Part shown: piece by piece, positions 11,133-24,839 of the stretch
Layout: every line of letters starts with the position of its first letter
Numbering within the stretch: the first letter of the stretch is position 1
Assembly: GCA_014843695.1 (NCBI GenBank)
Contig: CM026394.1
Location: 37,464,738 to 37,528,737 of the forward strand
From: Archivesica marissinica
Lineage: Eukaryota > Mollusca > Bivalvia > Venerida > Vesicomyidae
DNA length: 64,000 nucleotides
Direction of reading: 5' to 3'
Made by a program: the position numbers and the translations under genes
The notes under the pieces: generated by a model
What the model saw: only the letters and a program-made list of their open reading frames with translations
Databases searched by the model: none
Told to the model about the DNA's origin: nothing

Positions 11133-11466
11133 ACAACGGTCCGTATCAGAAGACAACGGCCCGTATCAGAAGACAATGGCCCATATCAGAAGACAACGGC
11201 CCGTATCAGAAGACAACGGCCCCGTCTCAGTCTGTATACAATATATATGTACTGAGACAACGGTCCGTATCAGAAGACAACGGCCCGTATCAGAAGACAA
11301 CGGCCCGTATCAGGAGACAACAGCCCGTATCAGAAGACAACGGCCCATATCAGAAGACAACGGCCTGTATCAGAAGACAACGGCCCATATCAGAAGACAA
11401 CGGCCCGTATCAGAAGACAACGGCCCATATCAGAAGACAACGGCCCGTATCAGAAGACAACGGCCC
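11133..11466 (+). repeat. 20-bp minisatellite
   Basis: Unit of the type CGGCCCGTATCAGAAGACAA in two blocks (about 4.5 and 10.5 copies), separated by a 35-bp spacer (CCGTCTCAGTCTGTATACAA). A near copy of the spacer follows the second block, so the whole cassette was duplicated. Because 20 is not a multiple of 3, the open frames through it are incidental. Confidence 0.9.
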
Positions 11467-11617
11467 CGTCTCATTCTGTATACAATAGATATGTACTGTT
11501 CATTATGAATGAATAAATATGTTTAAACCAAACCTGTGTTAGTGGTCACCTTCATTAAACAGCCAACCTGTATTAAGTGTTCTTGAACATTTAACACCAT
11601 ATGTTGGATGAACGGGA

Positions 11618-12690
<1,073 letters not shown>

Positions 12691-12726
12691 GTGGCGCGGT
12701 GCGGTGCGGTGCGGTGCGTGCGTGCG

Positions 12727-12924
12727 TTTATTTATTTATCGTCGCTACTGGTTGCCCATATGAGCGACGCATCCTGAAGATATTAGTCATTTTAGATTTT
12801 TGGAGGATAGTGCAATGATACAGACATTCCAGAGTCTCTTCTGGGTTTTTTACATGCACGGTGTACAGTATCGACACGAGATCTCGGTTTAAAGTCCCAT
12901 CTGAAAGACTGTTAATTTTATTCA
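12727..12924 (-). mobile_element. SINE family A, 5'-truncated, feeding the TG tract
   Basis: Minus-strand copy from the tail (TTTATTTATCGTCGCTAC) to the AAAATTAACAGTC segment; the tRNA head is absent. It joins directly to a plus-strand stub of the same SINE at 12925-12971. Confidence 0.8.
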
Positions 12925-12971
12925 GGAGGCGTCGCTCATATGGGCAACCGGTAGCGACGTAAAACACACAC
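12925..12971 (+). mobile_element. SINE family A 3' stub (opposite strand)
   Basis: CAGGAGGCGTCGCTCATATG through AGCGACGTAAAACACACAC in plus orientation, fused head to tail with the inverted copy at 12727-12924. Confidence 0.75.
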
Positions 12972-13176
12972 TCCCTACTCGGAACTGGGCGAATACATTG
13001 ACGAAGAATTTAGGTACATACAGGGGGAAGTCGGGTGTAAATATCGAGAGACATATGTGTTAGATACTGCCTTGAATACCACTGGAAAGTAGATCCTCTT
13101 AATTAGCTTTCTTTGTTTTATCGTTGGTATCTTGCACCGCATGCTATCAGTTTCCATCCGTTTTTTCATCATTTGA

Positions 13177-13397
13177 GCTATTCTACAGTATATACCATGG
13201 GTACTTTACTATAAAAAATGCTACCAATTAATTACCACGATTTTGATTAAATCACATAGTAATTTATCAAACCGCAACATCTGGCCAGGGAACAACAGTA
13301 AAACAAAGGAGTCTTAACTAAAAGGACCAGTATACATATCGGGATAAATCAGACTTTATCTGGCAAGGGAGGTAACAGAAAAACCAGCGATGCCGCT
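13177..13397 (+). mobile_element. half copy of a fold-back MITE
   Basis: Matches the left arm of the element at 55880-56290 (CAGTATATACC, GGGAACAACAGTAAAA, GGGATAAATCAGACTTTATC, GGAGGTAACAGAAAAACCAG). The right arm is missing. Confidence 0.6.
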
Positions 13398-13422
13398 CGT
13401 CGTGCTTGTCATTGGTAGACCA

Positions 13423-13677
13423 ATGTGTGTGTTTTACGTTTATTTATCGTCGCTACCGGTTGCCCATATGAGTGACGCCTCCTGAAGAGATTAGTAATTT
13501 TAGATTTTGGAGGATAGTGCAATGATACAGACAGAGACCCATTACAGAGTCTCCTCTGGTTCTTTTACGTGCACGGTGTAAAGCACCGACACAAGACCTC
13601 GGTTTAACGTCCCATCTGAAAGACTGTTAATTGTATTAGGGTCAGACGGGGGATCGAACCTGCGATCCCTGGATTAC
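13423..13677 (-). mobile_element. SINE family A with target-site duplication, 5'-truncated
   Basis: Flanked by TTGGTAGACCA at 13412-13422 and 13678-13688. Truncated inside the anticodon arm, showing incomplete reverse transcription. Confidence 0.85.
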
Positions 13678-13688
13678 TTGGTAGACCA

Positions 13689-14096
13689 CGTATACAATGT
13701 ACGTATATATTCAAACATTCATCTATCTATCACGTTATTCAAATAATACCAGCGATATTGAATTGTACCTATGCTACATTCAATACAAATACAATACATG
13801 TACATATTTTAATTGTTATCGGTTCACGTGCTAGTTAGGTATGCGACACGTCGGCATATGCTGAATATTAGAACACTTGTTGTTTTTCTGCACTTTTTCT
13901 GGTAACATTTCGTCAGCGAGTCGATGAAATCTCATAACATCTCTCGACGGCCGAGAATTAACGATATTACCCCCACCGTGACAGGATCCTGTCAATCAAA
14001 TAGATCCTGGTATCACATAATGGGAGTCAGCTATTTATTTAAGCTGTTTAATTATATAAATTATCAATGACCAACAGTTTGTAATAGTCCGCCTGC
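13689..14096. other. no gene seen
   Basis: No exon, repeat or inverted structure was recognised between the two SINEs. Confidence 0.4.
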
Positions 14097-14325
14097 GTGG
14101 TCGAGTGGTTAAGGTCGCTGACTTGTATACCACTGTAACCTATCACCAGTTATGGGTTAGAGCCCCACTCGGGAAGTGTCTCAGTATATGAACACGTTAG
14201 CAGTTTCTTAAGGAGTTTGGTGCACCAAGTACTGGTTAACAGCTGGAGCGAGGGAACTGTGTTGTTAGGTAAACTACCCGTCTCTCAAATGGGCAACCGG
14301 TAGAGACGTTAAATATACTTACATA
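14097..14325 (+). mobile_element. tRNA-derived SINE (family B)
   Basis: The head GCGTGGTCGAGTGGTTAAGG is a serine-type tRNA A box with a variable-arm-like insert, followed by the B-box-like GGGTTAGAGCCCC. The 3' end CAAATGGGCAACCGGTAGAG is shared with family A. Confidence 0.7.
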
Positions 14326-14906
14326 ACAAAAAAATCAAATTGTAATACATGTAATTAATCGCCAACAATGTGTATGAATCAATCTGTGTGTAGGCGTACA
14401 TAGGCACGACAGTTCTTAAAATGATTGCTATTATTAGTTTTATTTGATAGTTGTGTTTAAATGTATACACTGGCCTCCCCCAAACGCATCGAATTCCTGT
14501 GATATGTGTAGGCAAATAAGTCGTGATCATGACGTCTGAGAGACTGTAGTATTATTGTATAAATCGGTAATTACGAAATGTTTACGCCACGACAGTCATG
14601 TATATATATTATATATCATTGTGCTATATAATATATTGTTAAGGCGGCATTATTAATTAGACTGCTGACAAGTGAATCCGTCAAGGTTTACACTCCATTT
14701 CTTTGGCTACACAAAATATAGTAACGTTCCTACGTCATAGTGTTTATACCTGTGATTGTTGGATTTATTGCTGTTGTTCTCTGTGACGTCAGACAGGTAT
14801 ATGTTCTTATTAACCACTGACGTAGGTGATACTGATCTATAAATAATATCTCATGTATCATGTTATCTAACGTTATATATAGTTATTGTAAAGTACATGT
14901 AGTTTT

Positions 14907-15185
14907 ACAGACGGTCCAGTGGTTAACACGTCGGACTGGTAATCCAGGGATCGCAGGTTCGATCCCCCATCTGACCATAATAAAATTAACAGTCTTTCAG
15001 ATGGGACTTTAAACCGAGGTCTCGTGTCGGTGCTTTACACCGTGCTCGTAAAAGAACCTAAGGTGACTCTGGAATGGGTCTCTGTCTGTATCATTGCACT
15101 ATCCTCCAAAATTCTAAAATGAGTAATATCTTCAGGAGGCGTCACTCATATAGGCAACCGGTAGCGACGATAAATAAACGTAAAT
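14907..15185 (+). mobile_element. SINE family A
   Basis: Near full length; ends at CGATAAATAAACGTAAATC, immediately before the integrase fragment. Confidence 0.8.
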
Positions 15186-15198
15186 CAATTCTAACAAC

Positions 15199-16554
15199 TT
15201 GTTGTCCAACCCGTTTTGTTTCGTTTTCTTTGCTTTGTCACGATTATTTACGAGTTTGTCACGAGGTTTTCCCGAGCGACTTCACAGTGACCAAGGTCGA
15301 AATTTTCTTAGTAGGACTATACAGGAACTGTGTAAGCTCACGGGCATTCGTAAAAGCCGTACAACGCCGTACCACCCTATGGGTAATGGTTCAGCAGAAC
15401 GATTCAACGGCACTCTTCTGCGCATGCTTGGTACCTTAGAGGAACACCAAAAGAGCGACTGGAAATCGTATATCGCCCCTCTTGTTCAGGCATACAATGG
15501 TACCAAGAGTGACGCAACCGGTTTTTCGCCACACTATTTAATGTTTGGGTGGCATCCTCGACTTTCTGTCGATGCCTACTTAGGTACAGATCCACAAGAC
15601 ATTGGTGAATTCACACCTACGACATATGTAGCCAAACTAAAGAACTGGCTAGAATATGCATATAGGGCAGCTGCCAATGAAGCTGGCAGGCAGGCTGCCA
15701 AGAACAAGGACAGGTACGACTGTAAAGTTCGTGAGTCCAAGATAGAAGTTGGAGACCGTGTACTTGTAAAGAAAGTCGGTATCAAGGGGACACATAAGCT
15801 AGCAGACAGATGGGATCGCGACCCTTATGTTGTGCTAGCTATGCCGAACCCCGACATACCAGTATTTCGTGTACAACTTGAGAATGGCAAAGGACCAATC
15901 CGGACGTTGCATAGGAATATGCTCCTGCCATTCAATTGTGTACCCAGAGATACACAGACGGTGGATGTAAGTGTAGAATCTGAGATAGGCCCTATCCGCA
16001 AGGAGTTGGCCAGAACCAATCTCAAGACACCACCAGTACATGTACCTCACGCAATCCAATCTGATAGTTCCGATTTAGATAGCGAAGGCGAAAGCGTCAA
16101 ACTATACAGACCTCCAGCTTTGCGAAAGCATAATCACCCTGGATTGCTGCCTCCGACGATACCTAGGATGGTTCCTGCGACTACTGGTAGTCCAACCCAT
16201 ATTCCTAGCCGTATCGTCGAGAACAATCCAGGAGTGCAACACTCAACCAGATCTAACTCTGTGACATCTCAACCCTCTGTACCCAGCTTACTTGGTACCG
16301 GTAGTACGATACCTGAATCTTCACAGATTCATGATCTATCTTATAACACCACCTCAGAACCATCAGTACAGAGATCTGTCTCACATTTAGAGTCCATAAT
16401 AGACCAACCTGTTGTCGTCCCTGCTGGCAATGCCCAAACTCCTGAACCGACCCGTCGTCCGGTGCGCCAAAGGAAGCCACCGGACCGGTATGGAGAATGG
16501 GTGGTCCCATTGACAGCAGTACCAAACACTGACAAGGTTGTGTACTATGTGTAA
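15199..16554 (+). pseudogene. Ty3/gypsy integrase, C-terminal fragment of pol
   Basis: An open frame of about 450 codons with no natural start; it opens within the integrase core. Visible are HSDQG (second catalytic Asp, about residue 31), HPMGNGSAERFNGTL with the catalytic Glu 35 residues later (DD35E spacing), and the downstream module VGDRVLVKK ... RTLHRNMLLPF typical of gypsy integrases. A long proline- and serine-rich C-terminal extension follows, ending at TAA. The first catalytic Asp, the zinc finger, RT, RNase H and protease are missing, so it is dead. Integrase is the last domain before the 3' LTR, as in conventional Ty3/gypsy and unlike the element at 27628. Confidence 0.9.
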
Positions 16555-17082
16555 GACAGTGTCAGATATTGAGTTTTTAATTGTTTCAAAATATACTGTA
16601 TTCTGGTATTTTACTGTGTAAGTGCAATGTTTGAATCATTCTATGTCATATATATACAATGCGCGTACATTAGTATTACATTTCATTATGTCATTTGAAA
16701 TGGTTGTTTTTATTTCATAGTAAATGTTCATGTTTGTACAATTTGAAGGTTAATCTTACCTTTACAGGTCTCCACATAGTTGGAACAGATTTGTAGCATA
16801 TGTCCATTATTGTGGACATCTACCTTTAATCCAGCCATATTGAACATACACATGTACGGTGTAATACTTAACTAATGATCGTTACATTAGTATCTTTAAT
16901 TACATTGTATTGGTTGTTATGTTTTTATTTCAGTTTGTAAAATTATTTCAGCTGACAATGTCGGATGTTGGATAGTGAATGATGCAGTAAATAAAATTGT
17001 TATTATATAGCTTGATTATTTGGATTGATCTACACTATTCATTTAGTTTCAGGTAATTAAAACGTCAGGAGACCTTTTCTCC

Positions 17083-17093
17083 AAGAGGGGGAA
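17083..17093 (+). other. polypurine tract of the truncated gypsy element
   Basis: AAGAGGGGGAA just upstream of the proposed 3' LTR, where plus-strand priming would occur. Confidence 0.6.
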
Positions 17094-17096
17094 CTA

Positions 17097-17771
17097 TGTA
17101 ACCCATGTCATATTTATGTTAAAGGGAACTAATTATTGATATTTAGTACATGTACATTATAATGTTTCCAAACCCTGCTGCAAGCGTACCACCCAATAGT
17201 TTCCCCTATATGGCCTAATAAAATCACTGGTCTGAATCATATCATAATTATATAGCCTGGTCCCATTCTATGTCTTTGTATAATATATACTAGTCTTCAC
17301 TACTATTGTGTATAAAGTATTATGGGTGAGTGATTGTGAGTGACAATCAGGTCAGATGTGTGAATGAGTGAACTAACTCAACTAATTAGGTGCACTTTCC
17401 AACTAACTTGTTCAAGACCCTTATCCCACACTCTTACTCTACTAGTCAAACGGATAAGTTGAAAAGCTATCCTGGTTACCTTAATTATACTATACTAGTA
17501 AATATATACATATATACATTATATGTATCAGCTGATAGCCGGACTCTGGTAATGTAATGTTTTATCTTTGATATTTTACATTGTAAAATATTTATTTGAA
17601 ATGCTTGAATTGGAATTGTGTATTTACTAGTTTGTATTGTGAAATTAAGTAGAATGATTTGTACATAATAATATTATGTATATATTGTATTTTACAGGCT
17701 CTTTATATCCATATATACGAAAATACGGAAACAACCAGAGTTTGTCATTTCTATAAACTCCCCGGTCTACA
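17097..17771 (+). repeat. 3' LTR of the truncated gypsy element
   Basis: Begins TGTAACCC right after the polypurine tract and ends GTCTACA, giving TG...CA ends. The left end is supported by the polypurine tract. The right end is a proposal, because there is no second LTR for comparison. Confidence 0.55.
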
Positions 17772-18016
17772 ATACATGTAATGTAAATGCAAACATGATA
17801 GCAAATAAAATATGATTAAACTAGAATAGGCTTACGTAACTTCGAATCCGGCGAATTATACCTATACATGCAGTGTTTATCATGGTGAAGTATTGGTGGA
17901 AACTATGAGACCATGTTCATTGGTTTGATATACGTGTCATTCTACCTCCTTCTTCTCCGTCTTCTTCTTGGGTCGAATATGTTATCACAATAAGTGCAAT
18001 AAACACAATCTATAAA

Positions 18017-18301
18017 CAATACCGTAGCCAGAGGTAAATTTCAACCGAGGAAATATATGGGGATCCGGGGACATGTTTCCCCTTAAAATTGTTTGTGTGT
18101 AGAAGAGATTCCCTGCGTTTTCTGATTCAATGCGTTTAGACGTATAATGTACCGACCTTTCAGCGCTCTAGCCGTCAACATTTTATACAGCAAATGGATA
18201 TTTTTTGGCATTTAATTTATTTCATTTTTCATTTTTTGTTGGCTTTGGAAATTTTAATCGAGGCAGCTGCCTCGGGGTGCTTCAGTGTGGCTATGGGCCT
18301 G
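18017..18301 (+). mobile_element. hAT-like nonautonomous element
   Basis: 285 bp with ends CAATACCGTAGCCAGAG and CTATGGGCCTG (imperfect inverted repeats) and a perfect 5-bp duplication ATAAA (18012-18016 and 18302-18306). Related elements lie at 39181, 40911, 55225 and 59941. Confidence 0.75.
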
Positions 18302-18306
18302 ATAAA

Positions 18307-18834
18307 TACGTATCTCAATAGCATTACATCATTACACTTAAAGTATGCACATACATGTACATGGCAATTTTAATTTACATCATTATGTATAACCATTTCA
18401 AACGTGCAAAGGGATCGGGTTACAAGATTTGACAACATTAGCAATATTCCTTACCTCACTCCTTCACATAGCTGAAATTCTTATGCCATCACCTAATTTT
18501 AAAATCATGCAGTTAACTATAGTTTTCTAACAGATAAACCGCCACTTTCAGTCAGATTAGAGATTTCTGACAGAACCTCTACACTACCTCTTCAATTGAT
18601 GAACTAACTGATTACTTGAGTACGTCTACACGTTTCATGTTGGCATAACTGGTTCGCAATTTAAGTAGGTTGTATATTTGTGAAATTTTCACCAAGAAAT
18701 TCCTTTGATGCTCATTGGATGCATACTTTGGCTGAACACGTGCACGTTCTTGTTAAGACACAAAACAGACTGACGTTATGGTAATAGATCTCCGTTCCGT
18801 AGATGCCGGATCCATCTCGTCCTCTAATACATCA
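18307..18834. other. no gene seen
   Basis: No coding or repeat signal was recognised before the satellite cluster begins. Confidence 0.35.
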
Positions 18835-20510
18835 TTAGACGATTGGATAACGTCACCCGTTACTTTAGCATTATACGTCTTGGACACTTTAACGGCTACT
18901 AGACCATTACACGCATGAAGCACATTGCTTGTCCGTTACTACAGCATTAGACGCATGGACCACTTTGACCGCTACTACACCATTAGACGCATGAACCACT
19001 TTGACCGCTACTACACCAGTAGACGCATGGACCACTTTGATCGCTACTACACCATTAGACGCATGGACCACTTTGTCCGCTAATACACCAATAGACACAT
19101 GAACCACTTTGCGTGTCCGTTACTACACCATTAGACGCATGTACCACATTGCGTGTCCATTACTACACCAATAGACGCATGAACCACTTTGCGTGTCCGT
19201 TACTACACCATTAGACGCATGAACCACATTGCGTGTCCGTTACTACACCATTAGACGCATTAACCACATTGCGTGTCCGTTACTACACCATTAGACGCAT
19301 GAACCACATTGCGTGTCCGTTACTACACCATTAGACGCATGAACCACATTGCCTGTCCGTTACTACACCATTAGACGCATGAACCACATTGCGTGTCCGT
19401 TACTACAGCATTAGACGCATGAACCACATTGCGTGTCCGTTACTACACCAATAGACGCATGAACCACTTTGCGTGTCCGTTGCTACACCATTAGACGCAT
19501 GAACCACTTTGCGTGTCCGTTACTACACCATTAGACTCATGAACCACATTGCGTGTCCGTTACTACACCATTAGACGCATGAACCACATTGCGTGTCCGT
19601 TACTACACCATTAGACGCATGAACCACATTGCGTGTCCGTTACTACACCATTAGACGCATGAACCACATTGCGTGTCCGTTACTACACCATTAGACGCAT
19701 GAACCACATTGCCTGTCCGTTACTACACCATTAGACGCATGAACCACATTGCGTGTCCGTTACTACAGCATTAGACGCATGAACCGCATTGCGTGTCCGT
19801 TACTACACCATTAGACGCATGAACCACATTGCGTGTCCGTTACTACACCATTAGACGCATGAACCACATTGCGTGTCCGTTACTACACCATTAGACGCAT
19901 GAACCACATTGTGTGTCCGGTACTACACCATTAGACGCATGAACCACCTTGCGTGTCCGTTACTACACCATTAGACACATGAACCACATTGCCTGTCCGT
20001 TACTACACCATTAGACGCATGAACCACATTGCGTGTCCGTTACTACACCATTAGACGCATGAACCACATTGCGTGTCCGTTACTACACCATTAGACACAT
20101 GAACCACATTGCGTGTCCGTTACTACACCATTAGACGCATGAACCACACTGCCCGCTACTACACCATTAGACGCATGAACCACATTGCGTGTCCGTTACT
20201 ACACCATTAGACACATGAACCACTTTGCCCGTTACTACACCATTAGACACATGAACCACTTTGCGTGTCCGCTACTACACCATTAGACACATGAACCACT
20301 TTGCGTGTCCGCTACTACACCATTAGACGCATGAACCACTTTGCGTGTCCGCTACTACGCCATTAGACGCATGAACCACTTTGCGTGTCCGCTACTACAC
20401 CATTAGACACATGAACCACACTGCCCGCTACTACACCATTAGACGCATGAACCACATTGCGTGTCCGCTACTACACCATTAGACGCATGAACACTGCCCG
20501 CTACTAACTA
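18835..20510 (+). repeat. 40-bp satellite array
   Basis: About 41 units, with a core of CACCATTAGACGCATGAACC and ACTTTGCGTGTCCGTTACTA, plus shorter units lacking the CGTGTC part near both ends. Marked variants (GCCTGTCCG and CTACAGCATT) recur 360 bp apart, so nine-unit blocks were duplicated. Confidence 0.95.
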
Positions 20511-20794
20511 ACTTAAATCTCTCTCTAAATTATAAATTACATATTGGGAATCTGGAAACTGGCTGCTTAATTAAATATAGGTTGGCTGCTTAATAGAGGT
20601 GACCACTAACACAGGTTTGACTGTACTGTATAGTAGTTTATTCTACATAATTATATATATATATATATCGTCGTTTTACAATGTAAGTCTGTACTACAGA
20701 TGATTCCATATCTATACACCACACATGTGTCCATGACGCAAATATCACGATGGCTTACTATAAAAAGGTATCCGGTTTTTTTTATTAATGCCTT

Positions 20795-21875
20795 TCCATG
20801 ACACGACTGGTACAGTACGCTGCCTTCTTTGCACTCATGCGATACAATCGTGCATCAACACGACTGGTACAATACGCCATCTTCTTTGCACTCAAACGAT
20901 ACAATCGTGCATCAACACGACTGGTACAATACGTCATCTTCTTTGCACTCAATCGATACAATCGTGCATCAACACGACTGGTACAATACGCCATCTTCTT
21001 TGCACTCAATCGTGCATCAACACGACTGGTACAGTACGCCGTCTTCTTTGCACTCAATAGTGCATCAACACGACTGGTACAGTACGCCATCTTCTTTGCA
21101 CTTGTGGGATATAATAGTGCATCAACACGATTGGTACAGTACGCCATCTTCTTTGCACGTGTGGGATATAATAGTGCATCAACACGACTGGCACAGTACG
21201 CCGTCTTCTTTGCACTCAATCGTGCATCAACACGACTGGTACAGTACACCATCTTCTTTGCACTCAATCGTGCATCAACATGACTGGTACAGTACACCAT
21301 CTTCTTTGCACTCAATCGTGCATCAACACGACTGGTACAGTACGCCGTCTTCTTTGCACTCAATCGTGCATCAACACGACTGGTACAGCACGCCGTCTTC
21401 TTTGCACTCGTGAGATACAATAGTGCATCAACACGACTGGTACAGTACACCATCTTCTTTGCACTCGTGGGATACAATAGTGCACCAACACGACTGGTAC
21501 AGTACGCCGTCTTCTTTGCACTCGTGGGATACAATAGTGCATCAACACGACTAGTACAGTACGCCGTCTTCTGTGCACTCGTGGGATACAATAGTGCACC
21601 AACACGACTGGTACAGTACGCCGTCTTCTTTGCACTCGTGGGATACAATAGTGCACCAACACGACTGGTACAGTACGCCGTCTTCTTTGCACTCGTGGGA
21701 TACAATAGTGCACCAACACGACTGGTACAGTACGCCGTCTTCTTTGCACTCGTGGGATACAATAGTGCATCAACACGACTGGTACAGTACGCCGTCTTCT
21801 TTGCACTCGTGGGATATAATAGTGCATCAACACGACTGGTACAGTACGCCGTCTTCTTTGCACACAATCGATACG
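20795..21875 (+). repeat. 57/42-bp satellite array
   Basis: About 21 units containing CACGACTGGTACAGTACGCC and GTCTTCTTTGCACT. Long units (57 bp) carry a GTGGGATACAATAG insert that short units (42 bp) lack. Both lengths are multiples of 3, so open frames run through it on both strands; I do not treat them as genes. Confidence 0.95.
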
Positions 21876-22745
21876 CACACTATTTACCCTAACTGCTATG
21901 TCAGAGGAGGACGTGTAACAGTGCTTTAATAGCCTAATTGTGCACACTATTTACCCTAACTGCTATGTCAGAGGAGGACGTGTAACAATGCTTTAATAGC
22001 CTAATTGTGCACACTATTTACACTAACTGCTATATCAGAGGAGGACGTGTAACAGTTCTTTAATAGCCTAATTGTGCACACTATTTACACTAACTGCTAT
22101 ATCAGAGGAGGACGTGTAACAGTTCTTTAATAGCTAATTGTGCACACTATTTACACTAACTGCTATGTCAGAGGAGGACGTGTAACAGTGCTTTAATAGC
22201 CTAATTGTGCACACTATTTACCCTAACTGCTATGTCAGAGGAGGACGTGTAACAGTGCTTTAATAGCCTAATTGTGCACACTATTTACACTAACTGCTAT
22301 ATCAGAGGAGGACGTGTAACAGTGCTTTAATAGCCTAATTGTGCACACTATTTACACTAACTGCTATGTCAGAGGAGGACGTGTAACAGTGCTTTAATAG
22401 CCTAATTGTGCACACTATTTACACTAACTGCTATATCAGAGGAGGACGTGTAACAGTGCTTTAATAGCCTAATTGTGCACACTATTTACACTAACTGCTA
22501 TGTCAGAGGAGGACGTGTAACAGTGCTTTAATAGCCTAATTGTGCACACTATTTACACTAACTGCTATATCAGAGGAGGACGTGTAACAGTGCTTTAATA
22601 GCCTAATTGTGCACACTATTTACACTAACTGCTATGTCAGAGGAGGACGTGTAACAGTGCTTTAATAGCCTAATTGTGCACACTATTTACACTAACTGCT
22701 ATATCAGAGGAGGACGTGTAACAGTGCTTCAATAGCCTAATTGGG
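21876..22745 (+). repeat. 67-bp satellite array
   Basis: Thirteen units containing GCACACTATTTACACTAACT and GAGGAGGACGTGTAACAG. The last seven alternate strictly between CTATATCAG and CTATGTCAG, a 134-bp dimer. Confidence 0.95.
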
Positions 22746-23780
22746 CCTTAACAATTTAAATCAATTATATACGAGATATATCAGTCGTGAATATCATATT
22801 ATTGTTTTGAAACAGACAAACACACTATCTCTAAGTAACGCAACGATTGGCATCCATAGAGAATATATTCAATTAGATATCAGAATAATAAAGAACTGGA
22901 CATCGTACAATAACAAATCGAGGAGTCGCGAACCATGTAATTTCTCCGGAAGCATAGATACACGCATGTGGAGATCACTTGGTGGAATTCCAGGCATTTT
23001 GACGCTGAATTCGAACGAGTTCGCTCTTCCCATTGGAGAAGAGTAACGGAATATGTAAATTAGTTACTATAAATTATATATTGATTGTCTTTCGGTAACA
23101 ATAGCATATTATAATTGACACCTCCAACGTAGATAATAGTTTTCCCTCAGAAACACTAGCCCATCAGCTCGGCGCCTATGCGGATTACGTCATGATTACG
23201 TCGTCCAATGAGAACGCGCTCCATATTGCATAGTGTTTGTATTCTCATCGGACAATGTTGAAAAACGCCATATACATGTACTTTTCGCATTATAATGTTC
23301 TTGTTAATGACTAGTTAATCGAGCGATTGTCATAGCACGCGTGTGTACACTTGAAAGGCAGTTTTCATGGAGAATTTAATATGATGCAAGTGATGTATGG
23401 ATTTAAAGGTACAAAAGTCCAAATCGCACACCAAAATAATGATATATGTATGCTGCATTGTATTGATATTCATTGCGCGTGCGTGCGTGCGTCATGCGTG
23501 CGTGTGGTACAAATGTCAGTGATATATCATTTAAGACTTTATCGTAAACATGAGAACCAACCCATTTTGTAGTTGTTAATATAGTAAGTGCATAATAGCC
23601 CACATGGAAAGACTCCCACATGCATGTCATATTTCTATTTTAATTTCTTTGCAGTATCGATTAGGTCCGAAACTCTAAGGGGGTATTAGTTCTAATTGAA
23701 ATACCCACGCAACTTCGCAATCCATGTCGTCCGCGTGCAGTTCCGAAGATTGGCTTGAATATACACCTAATGTATTCAAA
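22746..23780. other. no gene identified
   Basis: A plus-strand open stretch to 23046 has no recognisable motif. Positions 23470-23510 hold CGTGCGTGCGTGCG-type alternating sequence. Nothing else is supported. Confidence 0.35.
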
Positions 23781-23878
23781 GTCGCACCAGCAGCTTAGGT
23801 CACATGGTGGAGACTCTCCAACTATTATTGGTGGAGGAAGACCGCTGGTACCTCTCCGAGATGTGTTGCAGGCATTGG
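23781..23878 (-). mobile_element. SINE family E fragment
   Basis: CAGCTTAGGTCACATGG and TTGGTGGAGGAAGACCGCTG match the copy at 63690-63900. The next array starts exactly where this match ends. Confidence 0.55.
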
Positions 23879-24765
23879 TCAGAGGGTACATCATTCGTCA
23901 GAGGGCATATCTATGGTTAAAGAGCAACTCATTGGACAGATCACATATAAATCGTCAGAGCGCATCTCGTTGATCAAAGAGCAACACGTTGCTCAGAGCG
24001 CACATCATTCGTCAGAGGGCATACTGAAGGTCATAGAGCATCTCATTGTCATTGGACAGCACACACATCATTCGCCAGAGAGCAACTCCTTGGTCAGAGA
24101 GCATCTCATTGGGCAAAGCGCAACTCATTGGACAGATCACACATCATTCGCCAGAGAGCAACTCCTTGGTCAGAGAGCATCTCATTGGGCAAAGAGCAAC
24201 TCATTGGACAGAGCACACATCATTCGCCCAGAGCTCATCTCGTTGGGCAAAGAGCAACTCATTGGACATAACACACATCATTCGCCAGAGAGCAACTCCT
24301 TGGTCAGAGAGCATCTCATTGGGCAAAGAGCAACTCATTGGACAGAGCACACATCATTCGCCAGAGCTCATCTCGTTGGGCAAAGAGCAACTCATTGGAC
24401 ATAACACACATCATTCGCCAGAGAGCAACTCCTTGGTCAGAGAGCATCTCATTGGGCAAAGAGCAACTCATTGGACAGAGCACACATCATTCGCCAGAGC
24501 TCATCTCGTTGGGCAAAGAGCAACTCATTGGACATAACACACATCATTCGCCAGAGAGCAACTCGTTGGTCAGAGAGCATCTTATTGGGAAAAGAGCAAC
24601 TCATTGGACAGAGCACACATCATTCGCCAGAGCGCATCTCGTTGGGCAAAGAGCAACTCATTGGACAGAGCACACATCATTCGTCAGAGCGCTTCCAATT
24701 GGCCAGAGCGAATCTAATGGCTCGTCGTTGGATTGAGAGAATCTCACTAGTTGGATAGTAATTCA
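23879..24765 (+). repeat. ~19-bp satellite with 133-bp higher-order unit
   Basis: Base units of the type AGAGCAACTCATTGGACAG. Variants (CTCATCTCGTTGGGC, AACTCCTTGGTCAG, ACACATCATTCGCC) recur in fixed order every 133 bp about four times. Confidence 0.9.
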
Positions 24766-24839
24766 CTAATCCAAGTGAACCCCGTTGGTCAGGGAGGACA
24801 TTATTTATCAGAGGGAAACTTAATAGCAAGAGCGACTCA

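Noticed and set aside
11087..11508. Repeat protein frames (SEDNGPYQKTTARIRRQ type)
   Set aside because: The 20-bp unit cycles through all three frames; translation of a minisatellite.
18835..20510. CRISPR-like array
   Set aside because: Units are contiguous with no unique spacers, in a eukaryotic context; an ordinary satellite.
20785..21947. Frames of 160-360 codons on both strands as repeat proteins
   Set aside because: They exist because 57 and 42 are multiples of 3; no splice, promoter or start context.
22741..23046. 101-codon gene
   Set aside because: No recognisable motif, no splice or start evidence, and it begins at the edge of a satellite.
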